Shown piece by piece: positions 1 through 7,763 of a stretch of 15,635 nucleotides of DNA (positions are counted from its first letter, which is position 1; the number at the start of each line of letters is the position of its first letter). Below the pieces are notes generated by a model that had not been told where the DNA came from, did not search any database, and was given only the letters and a program-made list of their open reading frames with translations. Position numbers and translations under genes: made by a program. The stretch lies in contig DAIEQP010000200.1 of NCBI GenBank assembly GCA_027347805.1, positions 1 through 15,635 of the forward strand, read 5' to 3'. This DNA is from Ignavibacteria bacterium (GTDB taxonomy: Bacteria; Bacteroidota; Ignavibacteria; Ignavibacteriales; Melioribacteraceae).

Positions 1-691
1 CACCGGATTGTGCATTTCCGTACTCTGCACTAAATCCGCTCGTATAAACTTCCACTTGTTGTAACCCTGTAACCATTGGAGAAAATGATCTTTGATTGCT
101 AAGCGGATTATTAATAGATGCGCCGCCTATCAAATAACTTGATTGGCCAATTCTTCCGCCGCGAAAGTGATCATCAATAACATCTGCTTGAAGTTCTAAT
201 ATGTCGGTTACAGAAGCAACACCGGCTGTGCTGGATACATCAGCAATATTATAGACTTGTTTTGTTGCTGTAATATCCGGTTCTACTTTTTTAGGACTAA
301 AAGCTGAGACTACAACTTCTTTTCCCTGTACAGCATCAACTTCCAGGGAAAAATTAATTTCAGAAGTTTTGTCAACATCAACTTTCACCTGTGTAACAAT
401 TTCCGAACGGTACCCAACATATGATGCTTTTACACTATATAAACCGGGAGGCACATTGAGGATAAAGAAATCACCATCCACATTTGTAGAGGCTCCTCTC
501 ATCTGTGGAATTTTCTTTTCTACTCCATCTTCCCATTTGGAAACAATAACAATTGAAGCACCTAAAAGTGGTTCTTTAGTTGCTTTATCAATTGCTTTCC
601 CGGAAATTTTTCCCGTTTCACCGGCAAAGATTAAACTAAAACTGCCGATTATGAGAATTAATAAATAAGCTAAAAAAAATGTTTTTCTCAT
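1..691 (-). CDS. TonB-dependent receptor, N-terminal part (cut by window edge)
   Basis: This is the first 230 residues of an outer-membrane receptor that continues past base 1. Residues 1-23 form a signal peptide (MRKTFFLAYLL...IFAG). Residues about 26-117 form a carboxypeptidase-regulatory-like beta-sandwich (GKISGKAIDKATKEPLLGAS, then DGDFFILNVPPGLYSV and ASYVGYRSE). The segment EVVVSA near residue 125 resembles a TonB box. From about residue 140 a plug domain begins, with the typical HFRGGR, SSYLIGG and VEVYTSGFSAEYGNAQSG patterns. The start is supported by AGGAG at 701-705, nine bases upstream of the ATG. The family brings oligosaccharides, siderophores or vitamins across the outer membrane using TonB energy. 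Its position just behind a sugar-acid-type regulator and a lyase operon suggests uptake of glycan products, but that is inference. No SusD partner is visible on this side; one could lie beyond the edge. Confidence 0.88.
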   Translation of the reverse strand, partial: MRKTFFLAYLLILIIGSFSLIFAGETGKISGKAIDKATKEPLLGASIVIVSKWEDGVEKKIPQMRGASTNVDGDFFILNVPPGLYSVKASYVGYRSEIVTQVKVDVDKTSEINFSLEVDAVQGKEVVVSAFSPKKVEPDITATKQVYNIADVSSTAGVASVTDILELQADVIDDHFRGGRIGQSSYLIGGASINNPLSNQRSFSPMVTGLQQVEVYTSGFSAEYGNAQSG

Positions 692-700
692 TTGGATCAG

Positions 701-719
701 CTCCTAAGATTACATTATA
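701..719 (-). promoter_or_regulatory. Putative -10 element and ribosome binding site of the TonB receptor gene
   Basis: On the minus strand TATAAT lies at 719-714 and AGGAG at 705-701, ahead of the ATG at 691. No convincing -35 hexamer sits 16-18 bases upstream of the -10 (ATAATG at spacing 17), so the promoter may depend on an activator. It would give a leader of only about 16 bases. The -10 match is exact, but the region is AT-rich and this is an unproven prediction. Confidence 0.4.
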
Positions 720-753
720 AACTTTTTTTTAGAATGCATTATGAATTAAATCT

Positions 754-771
754 TGATTCATTATTGAATCA
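754..771. promoter_or_regulatory. Perfect 7-bp inverted repeat upstream of the TonB receptor gene
   Basis: TGATTCA-TTAT-TGAATCA is a perfect inverted repeat of two 7-bp arms with a 4-bp spacer. It lies 63 bp upstream of the receptor start codon. Its centre is about 55 bp upstream of the start site implied by the TATAAT at 714-719, a position used by upstream-binding activators. No T-run follows in either direction, so an intrinsic terminator is unlikely. The rest of the gap between 692 and 865 shows nothing else recognisable. The binding protein is unknown. The repeat lacks the GT-N3-AC core expected for the FCD regulator encoded next door. Confidence 0.4.
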
Positions 772-865
772 GTTGAAATGATTTGACGGCGATAATTTAT
801 GCACCGTTTATTGATTAAAACGCACAGAATTATTCTTCCATTTTTCTTTGTTTTGTTTTTATATA

Positions 866-1597
866 TCATGAGTTAGATTTGATCATTCCTTCAACTTTCA
901 TCATTTTTTGAGCGTGTTCTTTGGCTATTACTAAATGTTGTTTCATTTCGTTATAGCACAAATCAGGATCGCCAATTTCTATGGCTTTCAGAATTCTTGA
1001 ATGCCATTCAATTGCAGATTCACGCGCTTCAGGAACATCAGACATAATTTTTGATTTTATTTCTGGCATTAATCTAAATACCGGTTTGAGCATCAATGGC
1101 AGAAGATTATTTTGTGTTGCCTGGGCAATGTTCAAATGAAAATTCATATCCAATTTTGCCCATTCAGCCGGAGTTCCTACAAAAACTTTCATAGCATCAA
1201 CATCTGCACGCAGTTTATCCAAATCCTCTTCATTTCTATTTTTTGCTGCACCTCTGGCAATTTCCGGTTCAAGAAACTCTCTTGCTTCAATTATATCTAT
1301 TATATATGATGCACCTACTTTTGTTTTTAAATAACTATGCATCGGGTCAGTTACATGTTTTGATGTTAAGCCCCGGACAAATATTCCGCGACCCTTTTCA
1401 ATTGAGATCATCCCTTTTGCGCTCAGCATTCTTAATGCTTCTCTAACTGCCGTTCTGCTAACGCCAAACTGAGAGCATAATTCAAACTCCGAAGGCAGTT
1501 TTGTACCAATTTGGATTTTACCATTCTCAATAGCATCTTCAATTTCATCAGCGACTCTTATGCTTAATAATTCTCTGTTTCCGACAGGCGTAAACAT
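866..1597 (-). CDS. GntR-family transcriptional regulator, FadR/FCD subfamily
   Basis: A 243-residue cytoplasmic regulator of the FCD subfamily, normal length. The N-terminal winged helix-turn-helix spans about residues 10-75, with the recognition region FELCSQFGVSRTAVREALRM (38-57) and a wing ending in KGRGIFVRG. The C-terminal all-helical FCD ligand domain (about 95-228) keeps the likely metal-binding set D150 and H154 (DMNFHLNIA), H199 (EWHSRIL) and H221 (KQHL). FCD regulators typically bind organic or sugar acids and usually repress until the ligand arrives. The start follows AAGGA at 1606-1610. The gene has its own promoter and a palindrome overlapping the start region, which suggests autoregulation. 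It sits between the lyase/hydrolase operon and the TonB receptor, so a uronate-derived ligand is plausible but inferred. Confidence 0.93.
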   Translation of the reverse strand: MFTPVGNRELLSIRVADEIEDAIENGKIQIGTKLPSEFELCSQFGVSRTAVREALRMLSAKGMISIEKGRGIFVRGLTSKHVTDPMHSYLKTKVGASYIIDIIEAREFLEPEIARGAAKNRNEEDLDKLRADVDAMKVFVGTPAEWAKLDMNFHLNIAQATQNNLLPLMLKPVFRLMPEIKSKIMSDVPEARESAIEWHSRILKAIEIGDPDLCYNEMKQHLVIAKEHAQKMMKVEGMIKSNS

Positions 1598-1650
1598 GTT
1601 ATCTTTCCTTATAATACAAATAAATAAAATTTATAACACAAAATATGTTA

Positions 1651-1663
1651 TATGTCATACATA
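1651..1663. promoter_or_regulatory. Putative operator of the GntR/FCD regulator
   Basis: TATGT-CAT-ACATA is a perfect 5-bp inverted repeat around a 3-bp centre and contains the GT-N3-AC core known for FadR/FCD-type GntR operators. It begins where the predicted -10 box ends and so covers the expected transcription start of the regulator gene, the classic place for an autorepressor. Related ACATAT units flank it, so the true footprint may be wider. That this regulator binds here is inference. Confidence 0.5.
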
Positions 1664-1692
1664 ATATATGTTTAAAAGGAGATTCATGTCAA
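1663..1692 (-). promoter_or_regulatory. Putative sigma-70-like promoter of the GntR gene
   Basis: On the minus strand TTGACA (1692-1687) and TATATT (1668-1663) are separated by 18 bp, a near-consensus housekeeping promoter. It lies in the 133-bp gap behind the GH88-GH2 gene and implies a leader of about 60 bases before the GntR start. The exact -35 match is notable in such AT-rich DNA. Bacteroidota proper often use a different consensus, so this fits a lineage with conventional promoters. Confidence 0.5.
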
Positions 1693-1730
1693 CTAATTAT
1701 CGATTCAATTTTCAGGTAGAAAACTCAGGA

Positions 1731-4700
1731 TTAATCTGAAATAGTAATATAAGTTCCTTTGAAATCCTGATTTCTAACCTCAACAACACCTTTTTCAAAT
1801 GGAATGTGCTTAAATTTTATTTGCGCTTTTCCATTTGCCAGTTCTATAACACTGCTTCCTTTAGGAATTCCCAATTTATCCAGCAAATTACCACCACTTA
1901 AAGCGGAAAAATATACTCTGGAATTAAAATCAATACAGTGTTTTCCATCTTTATCAACTGCATATGCTGTAATCAAATAATTTCCATCTGAACATCTCTC
2001 TTTGGAAAGGATCAGTTCTTCAGGTTTGCCATTTTTCTTTGTTGAATACATTATTTGAAGAGTATCATTACAGATAATATTATTAGAATCATATCCTACG
2101 GCTTTAACTTTATTTTTTCCATCAGCAAATTGAACTTGCCAGGATAATCCGCTTGCCGGAAATTTTTTGATATCTTTTTTCAGCTTACCCTGACTAACAT
2201 CATTCACAAATAATTCGACTTCACTACAATTACTAAAAACATTCAACTCAAGTTTTTGATTTGATCCGCCGGATCTTTCCAGCCAGGTGTGTGATTCAAT
2301 GTAACAGAATTTTGGATTGGTAGTCCAATAGCTTTTGAAAACATAATAAGCATCTTTGGGATTATTATTCATGTCGACCAATCCTTTTTGATTTACATAA
2401 GGAATTGGATTTTCAGGGCGCAGTGGTGTTGTAAAATCGCGGAAGATCCACTGAGCTGAGCCAGTAAACCAATCAAGATTTTCAGTTACATGAAGATACC
2501 AATCAAAAAGATCTACGATATAACTTTCACTCCAATCGCCAAGATTAGCAATACTGCTAGACTTTATTTTATTGATGGGTTCGTCACCGCCGCTAGTAGT
2601 TATTTTGCCTTCACCGTTAATTGGATTTTCAGTATGCCGCCCAACGTGGCTATCGCCACCATACTCTGCATGAAAAAATCTTTTATACATATCTCTTGCT
2701 TTGGTAATCGACTGTTCATAGTTTTTATAAACATCCGAATACCATCCACTCCAAATAGATGGTGAAAAAACGTCTACCACATCCTGCGCTGCCGGAAATT
2801 TCCTGGTTGTTGTTAATCGATATGGATCAAGCTGCTTTACTAATGAGTTAAGAGTTTTCGCAAAAGCTTTAAGTGAGTCCGGATTATTTCCTCCTTCAAA
2901 ATCCGGCAGCCAATCGCTCTCATTTCCAATAGACCACAATACAATACTAGGATGGTTGTAATTCTGCAATATCATCTGCTTAAATAATTTTTTTGTGTTT
3001 TCCTGCCATAGCTTGGGACCAACTCCTCCACGGCACCATGGATTTTCATCCCACACCAGCAATCCTAATTCATCACAAGCACGATACACTTCAAGTGCTT
3101 GAGGATAATGAGCAAGCCGCACAAAGTTGGCGCCTATTTCTTTTATCAAACGAATATCTTTTCTATGAATGCTGTCTGGCAATGCATTTCCAAGACCTGA
3201 TAGTTCTTCATGACGATGGGTCCCCCTTAATAGAAGTCTATTTCCATTTAAATAGAATGCGCCATGTTCCTTAAATTCATACCATCGATAACCGATTCTA
3301 TCCGAAAATTCGTCAACAAACTTCTTGCCTTCATAGATAGATGCCTTTACAGTATAAAGATTTGGTGTATCGGGAGACCAAAGTTTTGGATTTTTTATTT
3401 CAGGTAATTGTAAACTAATTTCATTTTGTTCGGCATTTATTTCAAATGATTTTTCGGTTTTACAAACCTCAACATTCTTTTTGTCAATTAATTGAATAAG
3501 GAAAGTAAGTTTCCTTTTTTCTTTAGAATTTATTGTAAGATTTACTCTTGTAGCTGCCCGCTTAATCGAAACTTCAGGTGTTTGAATGTTGATCCTTTCA
3601 AAATTTGTCTGAGGGACAATATTCAGCCAGACGTTTCTGGTTATACCGCCATATAAAACAAAATCAGATTTTTGTGAAGGAATCAGATAAGGATCATAAG
3701 AATTATCTGCTTTTACAGTTACAATATTTGTTTCGTCTGGTTTAATAAAATTAGTGATATCAACATCAAATCCTACGTAACCACCAACAAATCCTCCGGC
3801 ATAATTACCATTTACATAAACTTCGCTTTTATTATTTACACCTTCGAAGTGAAGCTTGTAAATCATTTTAACTTTGAAAGTAGGAATAAATATTTCTTTC
3901 TGATACCAGCCGATGTCTCTCCTGTAACCGGGTTCGATATCAAGAGCATCTTTACTATTCCATGTGTGAGGCAGATTAATTTTTTGCCAATTTTTTGTAG
4001 TTTCATAAAGTTTATCAAAGGATCTGATTCCATCTTCCAAATAGAACCAGTTTTCATTTATCAGATAACCTTTCCGAAGCGGTGAGTCCAAAACATAATT
4101 TTGTTTTTTCTCCTGCTCGTAATATTTTTTTAACACTTCAGTAAAATAATAATCACCACATGGGAATGATTCATCTACTCCATAACTTTTGGCAAAATTA
4201 TAAACAGTATGCAGAAGCAATCCCTGCTCAATTTCCCGTTTACTTTTTATGAAAAGATAATTATCAGTTAATGATTTTGTAATGATCGATGCAGATTGTA
4301 GATATTTCTTGTAAACATCTTTTTCATTTGTTAATTCAGAAATCAAAAACATTCCTGAGGCGGCAATTGCAGCTGCAGAGGCATCTTTAACTACATTTTG
4401 ATTTTTCAAATCCAAATCCCATGTCGGCACAAAATCACCAGGCAGATTGTTTAGAAAATAATCGGCCATTTTTTTTGAGATGGTAAAAAACCGCTGGTCA
4501 CCTGTAAATTTATAAGCCAGTGCAAATCCATAAATTCCCCACGCCTGGCCGCGAGCCCAGGTCGATTCATCTGAATAACCTTGATATGTATGCTTCTTTA
4601 TTACTTTACCGTCCTGCGGATCAAATTCAACAACATGATATGAAGAGTAGTTTTGACGGACATGTTCGTTCATACAAGTAATTGCGTGCTTGTATGCAAC

Positions 4701-5252
4701 ATCATATAAAAGCGTGTCGCCAGTTTCTTTAGCTGCCCAGAATAAAAGTTCAAGATTCAGCATTGTATCTATAATTGACCAACCTTCACGGTCGTTGCTT
4801 CCGAGTTTTCCCCAAGCTCTTATAAAATTTCCATTTGTATTGAATCGCTTTGCTAAAGTTCTTGCGGCTGTTATTGCAGCATCTTTATATTTTTTTATAC
4901 CCGTATGTTCATAAGCTTTAATGCATGAATGCAAAAAGATAAAGCCGAGATCATGTGTATTATCAACTTGCGCAAATTTGATGAGAGAATCCGCATGCAC
5001 AATAGCCCTCTTCTTAAACTCTTCATTACCAGTAATATCATATAAATTCCAAAGCTCGCCGGATGTAAAGCCCGCAAACCAATTGAGTTTATCCGACAAT
5101 ACCCACTTTCCGTTTTCAGTGTAGGTGGGAAATCGTCCTGCAAAAATATTGTCAATTTTTATTAATTGATCTCCAACGGTTTTATAAACATCTTGTGCGT
5201 TCAAGATCAAGTTAGTCACAATTAAAAAAAGTATAAGCAATTTTGTTTTCAT
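1731..5252 (-). CDS. Secreted GH88-GH2 fusion: unsaturated glucuronyl hydrolase joined to a beta-glycosidase
   Basis: A 1173-residue two-enzyme protein with a signal peptide (residues 1-20, ending LILNAQ). Residues about 25-380 form an (alpha/alpha)6 GH88 domain that removes 4,5-unsaturated uronates from lyase products. It keeps THDLGF with D101 and IIDTMLNL with D162, matching the two catalytic aspartates of unsaturated glucuronyl hydrolases (D88/D149 in the Bacillus enzyme), plus WARGQAWGIYG. After a short linker, residues about 390-1173 form a GH2 enzyme: jelly-roll sugar-binding domain, Ig-like domain, TIM barrel with acid/base E778 (SIGNES) and nucleophile E863 (HAEYGGD), and C-terminal beta domains (about 985-1173). 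The GH2 substrate is probably a beta-galactoside or beta-glucuronide, not determinable here. The gene is last in the lyase operon, 23 bp after a lyase-like gene. Its leader is A-rich with no clear Shine-Dalgarno sequence. Confidence 0.92.
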   Translation of the reverse strand: MKTKLLILFLIVTNLILNAQDVYKTVGDQLIKIDNIFAGRFPTYTENGKWVLSDKLNWFAGFTSGELWNLYDITGNEEFKKRAIVHADSLIKFAQVDNTHDLGFIFLHSCIKAYEHTGIKKYKDAAITAARTLAKRFNTNGNFIRAWGKLGSNDREGWSIIDTMLNLELLFWAAKETGDTLLYDVAYKHAITCMNEHVRQNYSSYHVVEFDPQDGKVIKKHTYQGYSDESTWARGQAWGIYGFALAYKFTGDQRFFTISKKMADYFLNNLPGDFVPTWDLDLKNQNVVKDASAAAIAASGMFLISELTNEKDVYKKYLQSASIITKSLTDNYLFIKSKREIEQGLLLHTVYNFAKSYGVDESFPCGDYYFTEVLKKYYEQEKKQNYVLDSPLRKGYLINENWFYLEDGIRSFDKLYETTKNWQKINLPHTWNSKDALDIEPGYRRDIGWYQKEIFIPTFKVKMIYKLHFEGVNNKSEVYVNGNYAGGFVGGYVGFDVDITNFIKPDETNIVTVKADNSYDPYLIPSQKSDFVLYGGITRNVWLNIVPQTNFERINIQTPEVSIKRAATRVNLTINSKEKRKLTFLIQLIDKKNVEVCKTEKSFEINAEQNEISLQLPEIKNPKLWSPDTPNLYTVKASIYEGKKFVDEFSDRIGYRWYEFKEHGAFYLNGNRLLLRGTHRHEELSGLGNALPDSIHRKDIRLIKEIGANFVRLAHYPQALEVYRACDELGLLVWDENPWCRGGVGPKLWQENTKKLFKQMILQNYNHPSIVLWSIGNESDWLPDFEGGNNPDSLKAFAKTLNSLVKQLDPYRLTTTRKFPAAQDVVDVFSPSIWSGWYSDVYKNYEQSITKARDMYKRFFHAEYGGDSHVGRHTENPINGEGKITTSGGDEPINKIKSSSIANLGDWSESYIVDLFDWYLHVTENLDWFTGSAQWIFRDFTTPLRPENPIPYVNQKGLVDMNNNPKDAYYVFKSYWTTNPKFCYIESHTWLERSGGSNQKLELNVFSNCSEVELFVNDVSQGKLKKDIKKFPASGLSWQVQFADGKNKVKAVGYDSNNIICNDTLQIMYSTKKNGKPEELILSKERCSDGNYLITAYAVDKDGKHCIDFNSRVYFSALSGGNLLDKLGIPKGSSVIELANGKAQIKFKHIPFEKGVVEVRNQDFKGTYITISD

Positions 5253-5275
5253 AATGTTTTTTTTGTTTTGTTATA

Positions 5276-6475
5276 TTAATCAATCCAAAGGACCGGTTGA
5301 CGAATTGGAAAATTTCTTATTACTTCTTCGTTTGTCGGATCTGGTTCAAGTTTCTTCCAAAGTTCAAAGTACTGAGATTTATTAAAGTATAATGCACCGA
5401 ACAATAAGAATGGCTGTCTGTTAGGAAATAAGTCATAATACATTACATCAGCATTAAATTTCCATTTTGATTTATCCGCAACAAACGGAAACATAAATTC
5501 CATGGCAGTCTTAATACTTCTTCCATCCGGCAAAGAATAGTTCATTAAGTTTTCTTTTTCATCTGTAAGAATTCTGCACACTATTGTCATCACATCAAGA
5601 TTAAAAAGAGAATAGCTGTAAGGTTTGGTGCGTGCAGTTTCAAGCGGGAAACTGCCATCAAGAGCCATCTGGTTAGGCAGCAATTCCTTTTTATATTTTT
5701 CTTTGCAAAACTGAATCATCTTTTCATCACTAACAAATCTTGCATATTCTGCTGCCTGCATAACCCAGCAAGTTCCATGATTGTTCTTTGCGTCTCTCTC
5801 TTCAATACCGTTTTTGCTGGTATTCATCCAGTTAAGAAAATCATTAAACCAATTTTTAATTTCCTTAAGATCGGAGCGGCTTATTTGTTTATATTTTTCC
5901 AAAACAATAATTGATTGAACAATTTCAACGAAATGAATAGCATCAATTATTCCAACTCCTCTTCCGGTGGTTACTCCCTTTATTGCCTGGGCATACTGCA
6001 GATTTGGATTCATTCTTGTTTCTTCATTTACAAACCAGGCTTTCAGATGTTCGATTGCTTTAACAGAATATTTGCTTTGATGAGTTAATTTAAATGCAGC
6101 AATAAGTGTCGGGACAATTTTACTGAATCTTATCAGTGCACGTCTGTGTTCGACAAAATTTTCTGGGTTTGTTTCACCATCTTTTCTTATGTATGGTCCA
6201 TTTGGATTAGAAGGATCGGGCCACCAATAATCACCTTCTGAAAAAAAATCGTGCCTACCTCCCGCACTCCTTGATGAATAAGCAGATGTAATAGTAACAG
6301 GTTTTTCATTCAAGTTTAGATTTGCTGCTTTAATTACTCTACTTTTTTCAATTTGGAATAACAGCTTTCGCGAAATTAATTCTCTTGCAATACTGAAATT
6401 CGATCCCACTAGAACTAGAATCGCAGTGATGCAGATATTTTTTAGATATTTATTAAAATATTTTTTTCCAATCAT
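5276..6475 (-). CDS. Secreted alginate-lyase-fold protein, PL38/PL5-like (second of a tandem pair)
   Basis: A 399-residue protein of the Alginate_lyase (alpha/alpha) barrel superfamily, starting at ATG 6475-6473. A longer reading frame from 6553 would overlap the upstream gene by 77 bp and bury the signal peptide. The chosen start follows GGGAG (6484-6480), lies one base after the upstream stop, and gives a clean signal peptide ending about NFSIA. Motifs (numbered from this start): GDYWWPDP (81-88), PYIRKDGETNPE, NNH (231-233), and ARTKPYSYS with R282 and Y288. These match the Asn-His, Arg and Tyr used by alginate lyase A1-III. The paralogue next door has GTWYDVQ after NNH; here it is GTCWVMQ. 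Likely a periplasmic or surface uronan lyase acting on alginate, glucuronan or a similar beta-1,4-uronate chain; substrate unproven. Confidence 0.87.
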   Translation of the reverse strand: MIGKKYFNKYLKNICITAILVLVGSNFSIARELISRKLLFQIEKSRVIKAANLNLNEKPVTITSAYSSRSAGGRHDFFSEGDYWWPDPSNPNGPYIRKDGETNPENFVEHRRALIRFSKIVPTLIAAFKLTHQSKYSVKAIEHLKAWFVNEETRMNPNLQYAQAIKGVTTGRGVGIIDAIHFVEIVQSIIVLEKYKQISRSDLKEIKNWFNDFLNWMNTSKNGIEERDAKNNHGTCWVMQAAEYARFVSDEKMIQFCKEKYKKELLPNQMALDGSFPLETARTKPYSYSLFNLDVMTIVCRILTDEKENLMNYSLPDGRSIKTAMEFMFPFVADKSKWKFNADVMYYDLFPNRQPFLLFGALYFNKSQYFELWKKLEPDPTNEEVIRNFPIRQPVLWID

Positions 6476-6476
6476 T

Positions 6477-7703
6477 TCACTCCCAGATAATTTCTTCAGT
6501 AAGATTATTAGCAAAGATTTTATGCAGCCAGTTATTATATATTTCATCATCAAACTTTTTTTGCGCTATCTTCAATAGCGGAAGCAAAGAATTATTTTTC
6601 ATAGTCTCAATTTGCTTATACTTCCAATTTGCATGCTCAATCGAATATGGAATTAAAAAGTCGAGCGCCTTACGAATTGAACTGCCGTTTTCAGATTCAT
6701 ATTTCCACAGATCCACACCAATTCTTTCGCCAATAATTGCAAGGTGAAACAAACCGGATAAATTCATCAAGCTATAACCCCATGATTTTGTACGTGCAAG
6801 TTCGAGCGGTTGTTTTCCGTCGGCTTCTATTTGTGAAGCAATTCGTTTTGTTTTTGAAGCCTCAATACACTCTTTTGCAATTTCAGTTTTGCCAAGAAAT
6901 AGAGCGATCGCACATTTCTGAACATCATACCATGTTCCATGATTATTTTTCTCGTTCGATTCATCAATTCCGTATTGATGTTTAGTTATCCATTCAAAGT
7001 ACTTATCAAACCAATCAAATATTTTAGCATAAAATTCATCATTCAATTTTCCGGATAATCTAAGCAGAGTTACTGCATCTGTAATCTTAAATAATCCACG
7101 AGTCTCGATTAAACCAATTCCTCTTCCGGTATTTATACCTGGAATATATTGTGCATGCTGCATATTAGGATTCATTTTGGTCTGATCATCGAGAAACCAG
7201 ACTCGCATAAGCTCAGTCGCTTTGTCGGCATATCGTTTATCTTTTGTTATATAAAAAGCCGTTGTCAAAACATCAACTGCTTCAATTGTTTTTGAAAGAT
7301 ATGCTTCATCAGTAATTTTCCGGTACTCCGGATTTACTTCACCATCTCTTCTTATATAAGGAAGACCATCATTTTTTGAAGGATCAGGCCACCAATATGG
7401 ACCCATACTTATAAAATCATGCTTATTGCCGCTTGGCGGAATTACTTCTTTATCCATAACAGAAAGCGGTTTGGCAGAAAGTAAATCCTGAGCAAGCTTA
7501 AGAAAATTTTCCAATTGTTTAGCAGATTTATCACCGCTGCTGGTAAATTTTTGGTAATATTGGTCTAGCACTTTTAAGTCAAGAAAAATTGGCTGATTAC
7601 TTTTGTCTTGTCCTAAAAGAAGAATTGAAAAACTAAAAAACACTAAAAAACAAGAAATTGATTTCACAATTATTGCCCGCTTATTAATTACTAAATTTTT
7701 CAT
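6477..7703 (-). CDS. Secreted alginate-lyase-fold protein, PL38/PL5-like (first of a tandem pair)
   Basis: A 408-residue secreted lyase of the Alginate_lyase superfamily. The signal peptide covers about residues 1-31 (basic start, then a hydrophobic run ending SILLLG). Typical motifs in order are HDFISMGPYWWPDP (95-108), PYIRRDGEVNPE (115-126), MNPNMQHAQ, GINTGRGIG, KNNHGTWYDVQ with N254/H255 and Y259, and ARTKSWGYS with R304 and Y310. These fit the neutralising Asn/His/Arg and the catalytic Tyr of the A1-III fold, so the protein is expected to be active. Its product would carry a 4,5-unsaturated uronate, the substrate of the GH88 domain two genes on. The gene follows the beta-helix gene after 60 bp, the largest gap in the operon. 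No clear Shine-Dalgarno sequence precedes it. PL38 is the closest family by motif; assignment needs a profile search. Confidence 0.9.
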   Translation of the reverse strand: MKNLVINKRAIIVKSISCFLVFFSFSILLLGQDKSNQPIFLDLKVLDQYYQKFTSSGDKSAKQLENFLKLAQDLLSAKPLSVMDKEVIPPSGNKHDFISMGPYWWPDPSKNDGLPYIRRDGEVNPEYRKITDEAYLSKTIEAVDVLTTAFYITKDKRYADKATELMRVWFLDDQTKMNPNMQHAQYIPGINTGRGIGLIETRGLFKITDAVTLLRLSGKLNDEFYAKIFDWFDKYFEWITKHQYGIDESNEKNNHGTWYDVQKCAIALFLGKTEIAKECIEASKTKRIASQIEADGKQPLELARTKSWGYSLMNLSGLFHLAIIGERIGVDLWKYESENGSSIRKALDFLIPYSIEHANWKYKQIETMKNNSLLPLLKIAQKKFDDEIYNNWLHKIFANNLTEEIIWE

Positions 7704-7723
7704 AGAATAAACTATTAATCTAC

Positions 7724-7746
7724 TGTAACAGGAATATTCTGCAACA
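7724..7746. repeat. Imperfect inverted repeat in the widest operon gap
   Basis: TGTnnCAG-N7-CTGnnACA lies in the 60-bp gap between the beta-helix gene and the first lyase-like gene. Six bases in each arm pair. The left half also contains the 9-bp palindrome CTGTAACAG (7723-7731). It could form an mRNA hairpin affecting relative expression of the two operon parts, or be a protein site. There is no T-run, so it is not a standard terminator. The match is weak and could be chance. Confidence 0.25.
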
Positions 7747-7763
7747 AATAAATAATTGAAATT

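Noticed and set aside
369..668. A 99-residue frame on the plus strand over the receptor gene
   Set aside because: It lies opposite a well-supported receptor N-terminus with signal peptide and ribosome binding site, and its product resembles nothing known.
754..771. Inverted repeat as an FNR/CRP-type site or terminator
   Set aside because: The spacing and half-sites do not match TTGAT-N4-ATCAA or TGTGA-N6-TCACA, and no T-run follows.
1711..1741. Possible terminator hairpin (TTTCAG...CTGAAA) at the end of the GH88-GH2 gene
   Set aside because: The six-pair stem is AT-rich with a 20-base loop and no T-run, so it is not convincing.
2490..3274. Plus-strand frames of 91 and 93 residues inside the GH88-GH2 gene
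   Set aside because: They are shadows of the GH2 TIM barrel coding strand, which carries clear catalytic motifs.
3863..4057. Alternative minus-strand frame inside the GH88-GH2 gene as evidence of a frameshift between the two domains
   Set aside because: The main frame is continuous through the junction with sensible sequence on both sides, so a true fusion is the simpler reading.
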